Position numbers and translations under genes: made by a program. From Streptomyces meridianus (GTDB lineage: Bacteria > Actinomycetota > Actinomycetes > Streptomycetales > Streptomycetaceae), in contig NZ_JAMQGM010000039.1 in the NCBI RefSeq assembly GCF_023703325.1, positions 80,061 through 144,060 of the forward strand: a DNA stretch of 64,000 nt. Direction: 5' to 3'. Position 1 is the stretch's first letter; every line of letters begins with the position of its first letter. The notes under the pieces were generated by a model. It was not told where the DNA came from, did not search any database, and saw nothing but the letters and a program-made list of their open reading frames with translations. Below are positions 1-8,755 of the stretch, one piece after another.

Positions 1-182
1 TCGACGCGTTCGTGGTCCGTCTGACGCTGGTCCCGGCGGTGATGTCCTTCCTCGGCGAGAGGGCCTGGTCGTTGCCCCGATGGCTGGACCGGGCACTGCC
101 GAACGTCGACATCGAGGGCGAGGGCCTGCGGACCCGTGAGCCCGCGGCTGCCGCTCCGAGGGAGGCGGAGTCCGTCCGCTGA
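1..182 (+). CDS. MMPL family transporter, C-terminal end (partial)
   Basis: The window opens inside a gene; the last 60 codons are in frame from base 3 and stop at a TGA ending at 182. The visible tail reads DAFVVRLTLVPAVMSFLG and then a short hydrophilic end. This matches the close of the last transmembrane block of MMPL/RND-type exporters of actinomycetes, where a phrase like D-x-x-[VI]-R-x-x-L-x-P-x-x-M is conserved. The family exports lipids or drugs across the plasma membrane, but the substrate cannot be told from the tail. The family call rests only on this short tail. Confidence 0.7.
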   Translation, partial: DAFVVRLTLVPAVMSFLGERAWSLPRWLDRALPNVDIEGEGLRTREPAAAAPREAESVR

Positions 183-404
183 GCCGCTGTCCGTGCGGGG
201 TTCCGGCCGGAGGCGGTCCGCGTGACGTGCCCGGTCGGGGGTCCTGATCCTGTCGGGGGCCGGCCCTCGTGGCCGGTCCCGGCTGTCGGACGACGCCCCC
301 GGCCGGGGGCGGGATGCCGGTTCTCCCGGGAATTCGCAGGCGAACTCCTGACACCGCACCACAACCCCTCCAGGATATGGACGTCCCCCAGATTGGAGAT
401 GTCC

Positions 405-1361
405 ATGTCACGCTGGAGACCGGCTCTCGCCGTCATTCCCGCCGCGGCCCTCGCCGTCACCGCGCTGTTCGTCGCTCCCGCCCCGGCCCAGGCCGCCCCC
501 GGCGACGCCGAACTCGCCTACCGCTGGGCCCCGGTCCACTACCAGGACACGTCCTCGTCCTACTACACGGCCGACTACCTCTCGACGGTCGACTACGACG
601 GCGACTGGAACGCACGCAACAACTGGGACAACCTGGACGCCGACGCCGGACGGCTGACCGGCGCGGTGTACTACTCGGTGGCCGAGACCGGAACCCACTG
701 GTACCTGACCTACGCCTTCTTCCACCCCCGCGACTGGAAGGACTACCCGGTCAACGCGTTCTCCCACGAGAACGACATGGAGGGGCAACTGGAGGTGGTC
801 CGCAAGGACGGCAGCCAGTACGGGAGCCTGGAGGCCGTGGTGACCCTCGCCCACAACAACTTCTACTCCTACGTGCCGCCCGGCAGTCCGTTCACCGACG
901 GCCGCGAGAACATCGACGGCACCCTCGTCATGCAGAGCTTCGACGGCGCGCCCCACCCCACCAGCTTCCAGGAGGCCCGCGGCCACGGCGCCTACGCCTG
1001 GGACGGCGGCTCCTTCCCGGGCGGGGACGGCATCGTCTACCACCCCAGCCGCGGTGCGGGCTTCGTCCCGTCCGGCGGCAACGACCGTGCCGCCTCGTAC
1101 GGTCTCGTCGACCTGACGGCGGCCGGAAGCCTGTGGGAGCGGCGCAACAACCCCGAGACCTACGCCTCCTACGGGGCCTTCTCGGGGGACAACGGCAAGG
1201 ACAACGCCGCGCACGCGCCGTGGGCCTGGGACGACTCCGACGACGGTGACGACCTCCAGGCCGGAGTGATCGCCACCGACCCCGCCTATCTCGTGTCGCA
1301 GTATTTCGGGAACACGGGTAACTTTTCGCTTGCCTACCTCAGGAATCCGTACGGGTTCTGA
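405..1361 (+). CDS. Secreted protein of unknown function
   Basis: A 318-residue protein with a clear Sec signal peptide: SRWR, a hydrophobic core at about residues 8-25, then APAQA|AP as likely cleavage site. I chose the ATG at 405 because GGAG lies 6 nt upstream of it; the ATG at 399 abuts that GGAG. The mature part is rich in Tyr, Trp and Asp (YRWAPVHYQD, HPRDWKDY, HENDMEGQLEVV). The segment with HPRDW followed by HENDMEG resembles the metal-binding His/Asp core of Vps62/NPP1-like secreted proteins, but that likeness is weak and is inference only. It has its own terminator and no operon partner. It probably acts outside the cell. Confidence 0.72.
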   Translation: MSRWRPALAVIPAAALAVTALFVAPAPAQAAPGDAELAYRWAPVHYQDTSSSYYTADYLSTVDYDGDWNARNNWDNLDADAGRLTGAVYYSVAETGTHWYLTYAFFHPRDWKDYPVNAFSHENDMEGQLEVVRKDGSQYGSLEAVVTLAHNNFYSYVPPGSPFTDGRENIDGTLVMQSFDGAPHPTSFQEARGHGAYAWDGGSFPGGDGIVYHPSRGAGFVPSGGNDRAASYGLVDLTAAGSLWERRNNPETYASYGAFSGDNGKDNAAHAPWAWDDSDDGDDLQAGVIATDPAYLVSQYFGNTGNFSLAYLRNPYGF

Positions 1362-1378
1362 GGGCAGGAGGCTCCTGC

Positions 1379-1414
1379 GCAGCCCCGGTCCGGTGTTCGC
1401 CGGACCGGGGCTGC
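1379..1414 (+). terminator. Rho-independent-like hairpin after the secreted protein gene
   Basis: A perfect 15-bp inverted repeat (arms 1379-1393 and 1400-1414, loop TGTTCG) starts 17 nt after the stop at 1361. It has no T-run, as is usual for Streptomyces terminators. Confidence 0.7.
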
Positions 1415-1475
1415 CGGAAGGTCTCGGGAAGTTATGAGGAAGACCGTGGCGGAAACGGGACAGATGATCGGCATA

Positions 1476-1560
1476 TGCCAATCGGGCGGCGGAAAATCCA
1501 TCGCCGGAGTTCCGGTGCATGAACAATGTTCAACTCCGTTGGATCATGCTGCGATTGGCA
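1476..1560. promoter_or_regulatory. Candidate operator region upstream of the HTH gene
   Basis: The 255 bases from 1415 to 1669 hold no gene and are less GC-rich than their surroundings. Inside are a perfect 13-bp palindrome, TGAACAATGTTCA (1520-1532), and a wider pair of 9-bp inverted arms, TGCCAATCG (1476-1484) and CGATTGGCA (1552-1560), 67 bp apart. These are plausible binding or looping sites for the DNA-binding protein encoded immediately downstream; that link is inference. Confidence 0.4.
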
Positions 1561-1669
1561 ATTCCTACGACTCCTTCATCTGTTAATCTGCCATCCCCTG
1601 GACGATCCTCCATCAGCCACTCTTCCGAACACCCCGACGACTCTGTGGGTGCAGTGAGGTGTCTTACCG

Positions 1670-2392
1670 GTGTACAGACCTCCGTTTTCCCCTGCCGAGC
1701 TGAAAGCGGCACGCGACAGAATGGGGTTGACGCCCTACCAAGTGGCTCAGTCCATGGCGACGTGCGGGGTGCCTGTCCACCCCGATTTCATCGACGCGTG
1801 GGAGTCCGGTTCCCACATCCCTGCCGAAACCGAACTGTTTGCGCTGGCGGACGTGCTCTGGTGTCCGGTGGCGACCTTGATGGGCCTGGAACCGCAGACG
1901 CTCAGGGAACTCCGTCTCGCTCGCCAACTCACCGCCGAGCGACTCGCGTTGAGGATCGGCATGGACCTCGACGTTTACACATACGCGGAGGAGAACGAAA
2001 CCTGGGACGGCGACTACCGGCAGACCCGGGCGCTGGCCGACGCCCTGGGCCTGACCCTGCGCCAACTCGTCTCCGTCATCGGCCAGTCCGACGAACTGGG
2101 CGGCCTCCTTCGATCGGCGATCGAAGGCCGCTGGAAGGCGTACGTCGGACCGGTCTCGCAGATCGTCACGGTCAACGAGACCCGGGTGAGCGACGTCCTG
2201 CGAGCCCTGCACGCCGAGTACTCGGATTTCTCCGAGCGCTACATGGGCCATCTCGTGGCCCGCAACGACGACGCCCGCCTGCGGGAGATAGCCGCCGAGC
2301 GGTCCGCGTTCCTGCGCAACCTCGTCGACCACTTCTGGGAGCTCGTGGGCGAGGCCGGCGAGGCCGCGCCGTTCTCCTCGCACACCCGGTGA
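1670..2392 (+). CDS. Helix-turn-helix (XRE-like) transcriptional regulator
   Basis: A 240-residue soluble protein with two XRE-type helix-turn-helix-like repeats, at about residues 8-65 (ELKAARDRMGLTPYQVAQSM...) and 76-130 (LRELRLARQLTAERLALRIG...LADALGLTLRQL). The C-terminal half is an alpha-helical segment without recognisable catalytic motifs. The start is GTG at 1670 with GTGAGG about 10 nt upstream. Palindromes in the upstream gap suggest autoregulation. It converges with the purine permease gene and shares a bidirectional hairpin with it. The target genes cannot be read from the sequence. Confidence 0.82.
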   Translation: MYRPPFSPAELKAARDRMGLTPYQVAQSMATCGVPVHPDFIDAWESGSHIPAETELFALADVLWCPVATLMGLEPQTLRELRLARQLTAERLALRIGMDLDVYTYAEENETWDGDYRQTRALADALGLTLRQLVSVIGQSDELGGLLRSAIEGRWKAYVGPVSQIVTVNETRVSDVLRALHAEYSDFSERYMGHLVARNDDARLREIAAERSAFLRNLVDHFWELVGEAGEAAPFSSHTR

Positions 2393-2425
2393 CGGGGCGC
2401 CCGGTCAGCCGGGCCGGGACCTGTC

Positions 2426-2472
2426 GAACGACGGGCGGGCCGGGGCATGTCGCCCCGGCCCGCCCGTCGTTC
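2426..2472. terminator. Bidirectional terminator between convergent genes
   Basis: A perfect 21-bp inverted repeat (2426-2446 / 2452-2472, loop ATGTC) lies between the stops of the HTH gene (+) and the permease gene (-). It is strong enough to serve both strands. Confidence 0.85.
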
Positions 2473-2491
2473 CGGCCTCCCGGCCGCGGCG

Positions 2492-3883
2492 TCAGCTCGC
2501 AGGAGCCGGCGCCTCCTGCTCCTCCACCTTGTCCCAGTCGATGTCCACGGTCTCGCGGCGGCCGAGCACGTTGAAGAACAGGTTCAGCACGATGGCCGTG
2601 AGGCTGCCCAGCGTGATTCCACTGTCCAGGACGGCCCGGACGTCGTCCGGCATCCGCTCGAAGAACGGCGTCACAGTCGTCGGCAGCAGGGCGGCACCCA
2701 GGCTGACCGCGAGGATGAGGGCGTTCCGCTCGTCGCGGAGGTCCGCCTTGCCCAGGATCTGGATGCCGACCGAGGCGACCATGCCGAACATGGCGACGGC
2801 CGCGCCGCCGAGCACCGGGCCCGGGATGGCGGCGACGACGGTCCCCGCCTTGGGCAGCAGGCCCAGAATGATCATGATGACACCGGCGGCGACCACGATG
2901 TAGCGGCTCATCACCCGGGACATCCGCACCAGACCGATGTTCTGGCTGAACCCGACGTAGGGGAACGAGTTCAGGACACCGCCCATGACGGTCGTGAGAC
3001 CGTCGGCCCGCAGGGCGGCCGCGACCCTCTCGTTGTCGACCTTCTTGCCCGTGACCTCGCCGATGGCGTAGACGTCACCGGTGGACTCCACCATGGTGAT
3101 CATCATGACGATCATCATGGCGATGATCGGGAAGATCTCGAACCTCGGCAAGCCGTAGTGGAACGGGGTGCTGATGCCGAACCAGGCGGCCTCGCTGACT
3201 CCGCCGAGGTCCACGTCGCCCAGGAACCAGGCGACCACGGTGCCGAGGACGAGGCCGAGCAGAACCGCGATGCTGCGCACCGCCGGCTTGCCGATCTTGA
3301 CGACGAGAAGGATGAAGAGCAGGGTGCCGAGGGCGTAAGCCAGGTTCTTCGGGTCGCCGAACTCCGGCTTGCCCTTCAGGTGTGCGCCGCCCGCCGCGTC
3401 GGTCAGGCCCACGGGAATGAGCACGAGGCCGATGATCGTCAGGATGGTTCCGATGACGATCGGCGGGAAGTACTTGAGCAGCCTGCTGAAGAACGGCGCG
3501 AACAGGAACGTGGCGATGCCCGCTGTGATGACGGAGCCGTAGACGACCAGCAGACCGGCCGTCCCCCCGCCCGCGCCCAGCGCGATGGCGATCATGGGGG
3601 AGACTGCGGTGAAGGTCACGCCCTGCACCAGCGGCAGTCGCGCGCCGATCTTCCATATGCCCCACGCCTGGATGATCGAGGCGACGCCGCAGGTGAGCAG
3701 GTCCGCATTGATCAGGTAGACGAGTTCCTCGCGGGAGAGGCCAATGGCGTTTCCGAGAATGATCGGTACGACCACCGCGCCCGCGTAGAACGCGAGGACG
3801 TGCTGGAATCCGTAGAGGGACAGCTTCGGCAGTGGAAGCACTTCGTCCACTGGGTGTGTTGTCTTTGTAGCGTCTCGGGCCAT
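2492..3883 (-). CDS. NCS2 family purine (xanthine/uric acid type) permease
   Basis: A 463-residue membrane protein with the 14-segment pattern of nucleobase:cation symporter-2 (NAT) carriers. Diagnostic pieces are QGVTFTAVSP in TM3, the TM8 phrase MVESTGDVYAIG carrying the substrate-binding Glu, and the NAT signature QNIGLVRMSR in TM10. In this family, Q-N-x-G with a following Ser/Thr-Arg goes with xanthine/urate-type carriers; uracil carriers differ at these positions. It would import oxidised purines with protons as a nitrogen source. ATG start at 3883. The length is normal. It is a single gene, ended by the shared hairpin at 2426-2472. The exact substrate is inference. Confidence 0.88.
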   Translation of the reverse strand: MARDATKTTHPVDEVLPLPKLSLYGFQHVLAFYAGAVVVPIILGNAIGLSREELVYLINADLLTCGVASIIQAWGIWKIGARLPLVQGVTFTAVSPMIAIALGAGGGTAGLLVVYGSVITAGIATFLFAPFFSRLLKYFPPIVIGTILTIIGLVLIPVGLTDAAGGAHLKGKPEFGDPKNLAYALGTLLFILLVVKIGKPAVRSIAVLLGLVLGTVVAWFLGDVDLGGVSEAAWFGISTPFHYGLPRFEIFPIIAMMIVMMITMVESTGDVYAIGEVTGKKVDNERVAAALRADGLTTVMGGVLNSFPYVGFSQNIGLVRMSRVMSRYIVVAAGVIMIILGLLPKAGTVVAAIPGPVLGGAAVAMFGMVASVGIQILGKADLRDERNALILAVSLGAALLPTTVTPFFERMPDDVRAVLDSGITLGSLTAIVLNLFFNVLGRRETVDIDWDKVEEQEAPAPAS

Positions 3884-4430
3884 CTCTGCCTTGCCTTACG
3901 AGGTAGGTGAATGAGAGGAAGCCGCCGGCCGTGCCACGCCCCGGGCGGGGGCGCGGTGGCGGTGGCGGCCACAGGCCTCGTCCCCGGGGAGTTCGAGGGA
4001 AGCCGTCCTGCCGTGCACGAGCGACCCGGATGTTTCGGGCCCTTCGCTGGACCACCCACCGCACCACAGGTGTTCGGCGTCCCGCGGATTGCTGGGCTGA
4101 TCGGAGGCAAACCCTAGAGGAACAGCGCTTTCCCCGCGAGCATTCGAAGCCATATCCCGATCTCGGTCGGGCAACTCCGTGCGCGGCCCGGCGAATTCGT
4201 GCCCGGGATCCCGGGAAAAAGATGTCGATCCCGTACTGGTCCCTGATCACCCGCTGTGGGACGAAAGATGGTGGGGCGTCAGTGAAAATGCGTTCTTCGG
4301 CATCGGAGAGCCACAGGTCCGACCGTCACGAAATCTCCGCACGCCCGCCGTGTCCGTGTTGTACCGGTGACAGCGGGCCGACCTTCCCGGACGCTCGGAT
4401 GTGCTCAACATTCGTCAAGGGGAGGGCCAG
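3884..4430. other. Divergent intergenic region, permease / PhoD phosphatase
   Basis: About 550 bases without a convincing gene. Short open frames here lack the codon pattern of their neighbours. It contains a perfect 14-bp palindrome, CCCGGGATCCCGGG (4202-4215), followed by an A-run. It must hold both divergent promoters; I see no clear -35/-10 pair. A TCAA/TCAA repeat near 4404-4420 has 10-nt rather than the 11-nt spacing expected of a PHO box. Confidence 0.5.
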
Positions 4431-6053
4431 ATGACGTTCGCATTCCACGAGCGCGAGATGAGAGCCGCGGCCGCACACCTCGGCCGGCGGGGATTCCTCA
4501 CCGCCACCGCAGCCGCCTCAGCACTCGCCTTCGTCACCGCCGTGCCGGGCACGGCCCGTGCGGCGGCAGGTGACGACCGTATCCTCAGGACCGAGCCGTT
4601 CACCCTCGGAGTCGCCTCCGGGGACCCGCTGCCCGGCGGGATCGTGCTGTGGACCAGACTCGCGCCCCACCCGTACGAACCCGACGGCGGCCTGCCCGGC
4701 GTCCGCATCCCCGTCCACTGGGAGATCGCCCACGACGAGCGGTTCCGGCGGATCGCAGCCCGCGGACTCGCCACGGCGCACCCCGAGTTCCACCACACCG
4801 TGCACGTCGAGGCGGACGGACTGGACCACGACCGCGTCTACCACTACCGCTTCCGTGCGGGTCACTGGATCAGCCCCGTCGGGCGAACCCGCACCGCCCC
4901 CGCCCACGACGCCCGCCTGACCGGGCTGCGCCTCGGCGTCGTCTCCTGCCAGGCGTACCACGACGGGTACTTCACCGCCTACCGCCATCTCGCGGACGAG
5001 GACCTGGACGCCGTGCTCCACGTCGGCGACTACCTCTACGAATACGCCGTCGACGCGGCCGGCGGCGCCCGCAGGTACACCGACCGTGTCCTGCCCGCGC
5101 ACTTCGCCCGGGAGACGGTCACCCTCGACGACTACCGGATGCGCTACGCGCTCTACAAGAGCGACCCGGACCTGATGGCCGCGCACGCTGCGCACCCGTT
5201 CGTCGCGACCTGGGACGACCACGAGCTCGAGAACAACTACGCCGGAGCCGTCCCTCAGGACGGCTCTTCGCCGGAGGAGTTCCTCGTCCGCCGCGCCGCC
5301 GCCTACCGCGCCTACTGGGAGAACCAGCCGCTGCGCCGCCCGCAGCGGCCCCGGGGCCCCGACGCCCGGCTGTACCGGCGCCTGCGGTACGGCCGGCTCG
5401 CCCAGTTCGATGTGCTCGACACCCGCCAGTACCGCTCGGACCAGGCGTACGGCGGTGTCTGGCACGCCCCGGGGCCGGAGTCCGAGGATCCCGCCCGCAC
5501 CATGGCGGGCGCCGCGCAGGAGCGCTGGCTCGTCGACGGCTGGCGTTCCTCGCAGGCCCTCTGGAACGTCGTTCCGCAGCAGGTCACCTTCTCCCGGCGG
5601 CGCAGCACCACCGCGGAGACCTACAAGTTGAGCATGGACGCCTGGGACGGCTACCCCGCGGCTCGTGACCGGCTGCTGGACGGCGCCCGGGACGCCGGAG
5701 TGGAGAACCTGGTCGTCCTGACCGGCGACGTGCACGTCGGCTACGGCATGGACATCAAACGGGACTTCACCGACCCGGACTCGCCCACCGTCGGCACCGA
5801 GTTCGTCACCACCTCGGTGACCAGCGGCAAGGACGGCGTCGACAAGCCGGCCAACTGGGAGAAGTACATGGCTGCCAATCCGCACATGAAGTTCTACAAC
5901 GGCCGCCGCGGGTATCTGCGGCTCACGCTCGACCGGGAGAAGACCCGAGCGGACTACCGCACGCTCTCCGCGGTCACCACGCCCGGGGCGCCCGTCACCA
6001 CCGCCGCGTCCTTCGTCACGGAGGCGGGGAACCCCGGGCTGCAGCCCGCCTGA
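4431..6053 (+). CDS. PhoD-family alkaline phosphatase/phosphodiesterase, Tat-exported
   Basis: A 540-residue secreted metallophosphatase. It starts with a twin-arginine signal (HLGRRGFLTATAAASAL, about residues 17-33), followed by the PhoD N-terminal phrase GVASGDPLPGGIVLWTRL. The metallophosphatase core contains LHVGDYLYEY, WDDHELENNYAG and TGDVHVGYG, which supply the Asp, Asn and His ligands of the PhoD Fe/Ca site. It releases phosphate from phosphodiesters and monoesters outside the cell. I chose ATG 4431 because GGGGAGGG precedes it by about 6 nt; the GTG at 4401 has no ribosome site. Phosphate control through PhoP would be expected for the family, but no clear PHO box is visible. A hairpin follows. 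Confidence 0.92.
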   Translation: MTFAFHEREMRAAAAHLGRRGFLTATAAASALAFVTAVPGTARAAAGDDRILRTEPFTLGVASGDPLPGGIVLWTRLAPHPYEPDGGLPGVRIPVHWEIAHDERFRRIAARGLATAHPEFHHTVHVEADGLDHDRVYHYRFRAGHWISPVGRTRTAPAHDARLTGLRLGVVSCQAYHDGYFTAYRHLADEDLDAVLHVGDYLYEYAVDAAGGARRYTDRVLPAHFARETVTLDDYRMRYALYKSDPDLMAAHAAHPFVATWDDHELENNYAGAVPQDGSSPEEFLVRRAAAYRAYWENQPLRRPQRPRGPDARLYRRLRYGRLAQFDVLDTRQYRSDQAYGGVWHAPGPESEDPARTMAGAAQERWLVDGWRSSQALWNVVPQQVTFSRRRSTTAETYKLSMDAWDGYPAARDRLLDGARDAGVENLVVLTGDVHVGYGMDIKRDFTDPDSPTVGTEFVTTSVTSGKDGVDKPANWEKYMAANPHMKFYNGRRGYLRLTLDREKTRADYRTLSAVTTPGAPVTTAASFVTEAGNPGLQPA

Positions 6054-6121
6054 ACACCGGCCGCACACCGCGGCACCGCCCGCGGCCGGCGGACCTTCGG
6101 GCCCGCCGGCCTGGGGGGCGG

Positions 6122-6144
6122 TCCGCGGTCCCGACGACCGCGGA
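6122..6144 (+). terminator. Terminator hairpin after the PhoD gene
   Basis: A perfect 9-bp stem, TCCGCGGTC / GACCGCGGA, with loop CCGAC, 70 nt after the PhoD stop and 50 nt before the next start. Confidence 0.6.
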
Positions 6145-6194
6145 TTGCTGAGAGCATGGGCAGTCGGTGCCCAGCGACCACACGAAGGAGAGCG

Positions 6195-7511
6195 ATGGGG
6201 GAGCCCGTCCCGACCAGCCCCGGAACCGAATCCGTGCCCGCCCGGCACTCATGGGGCGAACCGCCCGCCCGTTACCCGGCGGTTCCGGCCCCTCCGGCCG
6301 ACTCCGGGCAGCGTCGCGCGAGCCTGCTGGTCACGCTGATCCTCGGTGCACTGACCGCCCTCCCCCCGCTCTCGATGGACATGTACCTGCCCGCGCTGCC
6401 CCAGGTCACCGGGGCACTGAACAGCCCGGCCGCGACCGTGCAGCTGACGCTCACCGCGTGCCTGGCCGGCATGGCACTCGGACAGCTGGTGGTCGGGCCG
6501 CTGAGCGACCGCTGGGGCCGGCGGCGCCCCCTTCTGGCGGGCCTGGCCGTCTACGTGCTCGCCACCGCCGTCTGCGCACTGGCACCGACCGTCGAACTGC
6601 TCATCGCCTTCCGGCTGTTGCAGGGCCTGGCCGGTGCGGCGGGCATCGTCATCGCCCGCGCCGTCGTCCGGGACCTCTACGACGGCCTCGCCATGGCGCG
6701 CTTCTTCTCCACGCTCATGCTGATCTCCGGGACGGCGCCGATCATCGCGCCGGTCGTCGGCGGGCAGGTCATGCGGATCACCGACTGGCGGGGCGTCTTC
6801 GTCGTCCTCACCGGGATCGGCGTGCTCCTCACCCTCGTCGTGTGGCGGCTGCTGGACGAGACCCTCCCCCAGCACCGGCGCCACTCCGGTGGACTCCGGG
6901 CCACGCTGCGTACGGTGCGCGGGCTCCTCGGTGACCGGGTCTTCACCGGCTACACCCTCACCGGCAGCTTCGCCTTCGCGGCGCTCTTCGCCTACGTCGC
7001 GGCCTCCTCGTTCGTCGTCCAGGAGATCTTCGGCGCCTCGCCCCAGACGTTCAGCCTCCTGTTCGGTCTCAACTCGATCGGCCTCATCGGGGTCGGCCAG
7101 CTGAACGGGCGGGTCCTCGTCGGCCGGGTCAGCCTCGACAAGGTGCTCGCGGTGGGCCTGGCCGTCGTCATCGCCGCGGCAACGGCCCTGCTGCTGATGA
7201 CGACGGGGGTGTTCGGGCCGGTCGGCCTGGCTCCGGTGGCCGCCGGGCTGTTCGTGCTGATGTCGGCCATGGGCGTCACCCTGCCCAACACCAATGCCCA
7301 GGCCCTGATGCGCACTCCGCACGCCGCCGGTTCGGCGTCGGCCCTGCTGGGCACGTCCTCGTTCCTCGTCGGGGCGATCGCCTCACCGCTCGTGGGCATC
7401 GCGGGGGAGCGGACCGCTGTGCCGATGGCCGTGGTGCAGCTGGTGTGCGCGGTGGCCGCCGCCGGTTGCTTCCTGGGTCTGTGCCGGCCCGGGCACCGGC
7501 GCGGGGCCTGA
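6195..7511 (+). CDS. Bcr/CflA family multidrug efflux MFS transporter
   Basis: A 438-residue, 12-segment major facilitator. The family mark is in TM1, LSMDMYLPALP. This is followed by GQLVVGPLSDRWGRRRP (MFS motif A) and a TM4 of the type RLLQGLAGAAGIVIARAVVRDLY, typical of drug:H+ antiporters of the Bcr/CflA (bicyclomycin/chloramphenicol/sulfonamide) group. It would pump small toxic molecules outward. ATG 6195 was chosen for GAAGGAG 5 nt upstream; an upstream in-frame ATG at 6156 lacks a ribosome site and overlaps the previous terminator zone. The first about 35 residues are a Pro-rich cytoplasmic extension. It stands alone between two terminators. The natural substrate is unknown. Confidence 0.88.
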   Translation: MGEPVPTSPGTESVPARHSWGEPPARYPAVPAPPADSGQRRASLLVTLILGALTALPPLSMDMYLPALPQVTGALNSPAATVQLTLTACLAGMALGQLVVGPLSDRWGRRRPLLAGLAVYVLATAVCALAPTVELLIAFRLLQGLAGAAGIVIARAVVRDLYDGLAMARFFSTLMLISGTAPIIAPVVGGQVMRITDWRGVFVVLTGIGVLLTLVVWRLLDETLPQHRRHSGGLRATLRTVRGLLGDRVFTGYTLTGSFAFAALFAYVAASSFVVQEIFGASPQTFSLLFGLNSIGLIGVGQLNGRVLVGRVSLDKVLAVGLAVVIAAATALLLMTTGVFGPVGLAPVAAGLFVLMSAMGVTLPNTNAQALMRTPHAAGSASALLGTSSFLVGAIASPLVGIAGERTAVPMAVVQLVCAVAAAGCFLGLCRPGHRRGA

Positions 7512-7515
7512 CCGG

Positions 7516-7568
7516 GCTGCGGACCTCGCGAGCGTCCGGGCAGGCCGACCGGCCCGGACGCCCGCAGC
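7516..7568 (+). terminator. Nested hairpin terminator after the Bcr/CflA gene
   Basis: Outer arms GCTGCGG (7516-7522) / CCGCAGC (7562-7568) enclose a perfect 10-bp inner stem, GCGTCCGGGC (7532-7541) / GCCCGGACGC (7552-7561). Confidence 0.6.
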
Positions 7569-7616
7569 GGCCGTCCCCCCATCGGCCGTGTGAACAACGC
7601 CCCAGGCCGGTACACC

Positions 7617-7622
7617 TAGAAT
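7617..7622 (+). promoter_or_regulatory. -10 box TAGAAT for a leaderless start
   Basis: TAGAAT lies exactly 7 nt upstream of the GTG at 7630, with no ribosome-binding sequence between. In Streptomyces this spacing places the transcription start on the first base of the start codon. A weak -35-like TGAACA lies at 7591. Confidence 0.55.
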
Positions 7623-7629
7623 CGGGGCG

Positions 7630-8673
7630 GTGCACACCCCCGACACCGGCGGCACCGCCCCTGCCCTGCCCGTCCGCGACGCGCTCCGCACTGCCCTGGC
7701 CGGTCTGCTCGACGGGCTCCCGCCACGGCAGGCCGTTCAGGCCGTCGACCGGCTGATCGCCAACTACCGCGGCACCACCCCCACGGACGCTCCCGTGCTG
7801 CGCGACCGCGCCGACGCGGTCGCCTACGCCGCCTACCGCATGCCCGCGACGTTCGAGGCCGTCCGCTCCGCGCTCGCCGCCTTCCGCGCCGCCGAGCCCG
7901 ACCGGGTCCCTGCGGCTCACGTGGACCTCGGAGGGGGGACCGGCGCCGCGAGCTGGGCGGTCGCCGACGCCTGGCCCGCCGGGAAGCACACCACCACCGT
8001 GCTGGACTGGGCCGAGCCGGCCCTCGGCCTCGGCCGGGAACTCGCCGTCCGTTCCGGCCCCGCTCCGCTGCGCGACGCCCGCTGGCAGCGGCAGGCCCTC
8101 GGGGCCGGGACGGCACTGCCGGAGGGATGCGACCTGGTGACCCTCTGCTACGTGCTGGGAGAGCTGACGGAGCCCGCCCGCCACGCGGTGGTGGACGCGG
8201 CAGCCGCCACGGCGGAGGTCGTCCTGGTCGTCGAACCCGGCACCCCGGAGGGCTACCTGCGGGTCATCGCCGCCCGGGACCGGCTGATCGGGGCCGGGTT
8301 CCGGATCGCGGCGCCCTGCCCGCACAGCCGGGCGTGTCCCATCGAGCCGGGCTCCGACTGGTGCCACTTCGCTGCCCGCGTCAACCGGTCCTCGCTCCAC
8401 CGGCAGGTCAAGGGCGGTTCGCTGCCGTACGAGGACGAGAAGTTCAGCTACGTCGCCGCGGTGCGGTCCGCCGCGCACGAGGACGCACAGCCCGGTCCGC
8501 GGGCGCGGGTCGTGCGGCGTCCCCAGTTGCGCAAGGGCCAGGTACTGCTCGACCTGTGCCTGCCGGAGCAGGGGCTGGGCCGGGAGACCGTCACCAAGCG
8601 CCGGGGCGCCCTGTACCGCGCCGCCCGCGACACGGAGTGGGGCGCGGCCTGGCCGCCGCCGGACCAGGACTGA
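7630..8673 (+). CDS. Rsm22-like small ribosomal subunit assembly methyltransferase family protein
   Basis: A 347-residue protein of the Rsm22/METTL17 family. The middle has a SAM-type Rossmann fold: HVDLGGGTGAASWAV (about residues 97-111) and later LVTLCYVLGEL. The C-terminal third holds C230-x5-C236-x8-C245 (CPHSRACPI...DWCHF) and C311. That spacing matches the four cysteines of mitochondrial METTL17, reported to hold a 4Fe-4S cluster needed for small-subunit assembly. Function in bacteria is little studied; a role in 16S rRNA or small-subunit maturation is inference. The GTG start at 7630 fits a TAGAAT box 7 nt upstream (leaderless). It is monocistronic between a terminator and a convergent gene. 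Confidence 0.85.
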   Translation: MHTPDTGGTAPALPVRDALRTALAGLLDGLPPRQAVQAVDRLIANYRGTTPTDAPVLRDRADAVAYAAYRMPATFEAVRSALAAFRAAEPDRVPAAHVDLGGGTGAASWAVADAWPAGKHTTTVLDWAEPALGLGRELAVRSGPAPLRDARWQRQALGAGTALPEGCDLVTLCYVLGELTEPARHAVVDAAAATAEVVLVVEPGTPEGYLRVIAARDRLIGAGFRIAAPCPHSRACPIEPGSDWCHFAARVNRSSLHRQVKGGSLPYEDEKFSYVAAVRSAAHEDAQPGPRARVVRRPQLRKGQVLLDLCLPEQGLGRETVTKRRGALYRAARDTEWGAAWPPPDQD

Positions 8674-8755
8674 GCGCGGGCAGGAAGAGGCTGCGACCGG
8701 CGGGACCGGAGCCGGTCGCAGCACGCGCCGGCCCGTTCCGGGGCCGGCCGGACCG

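Noticed and set aside
2447..3910. 487-codon frame antisense to the purine permease
   Set aside because: His/Asp/Glu-rich low-complexity translation, a shadow of a membrane protein gene on the other strand.
4400..4425. Possible PHO box upstream of the PhoD gene
   Set aside because: The TCAA repeats are 10 nt apart instead of 11 and overlap the ribosome-site region; too weak to call.
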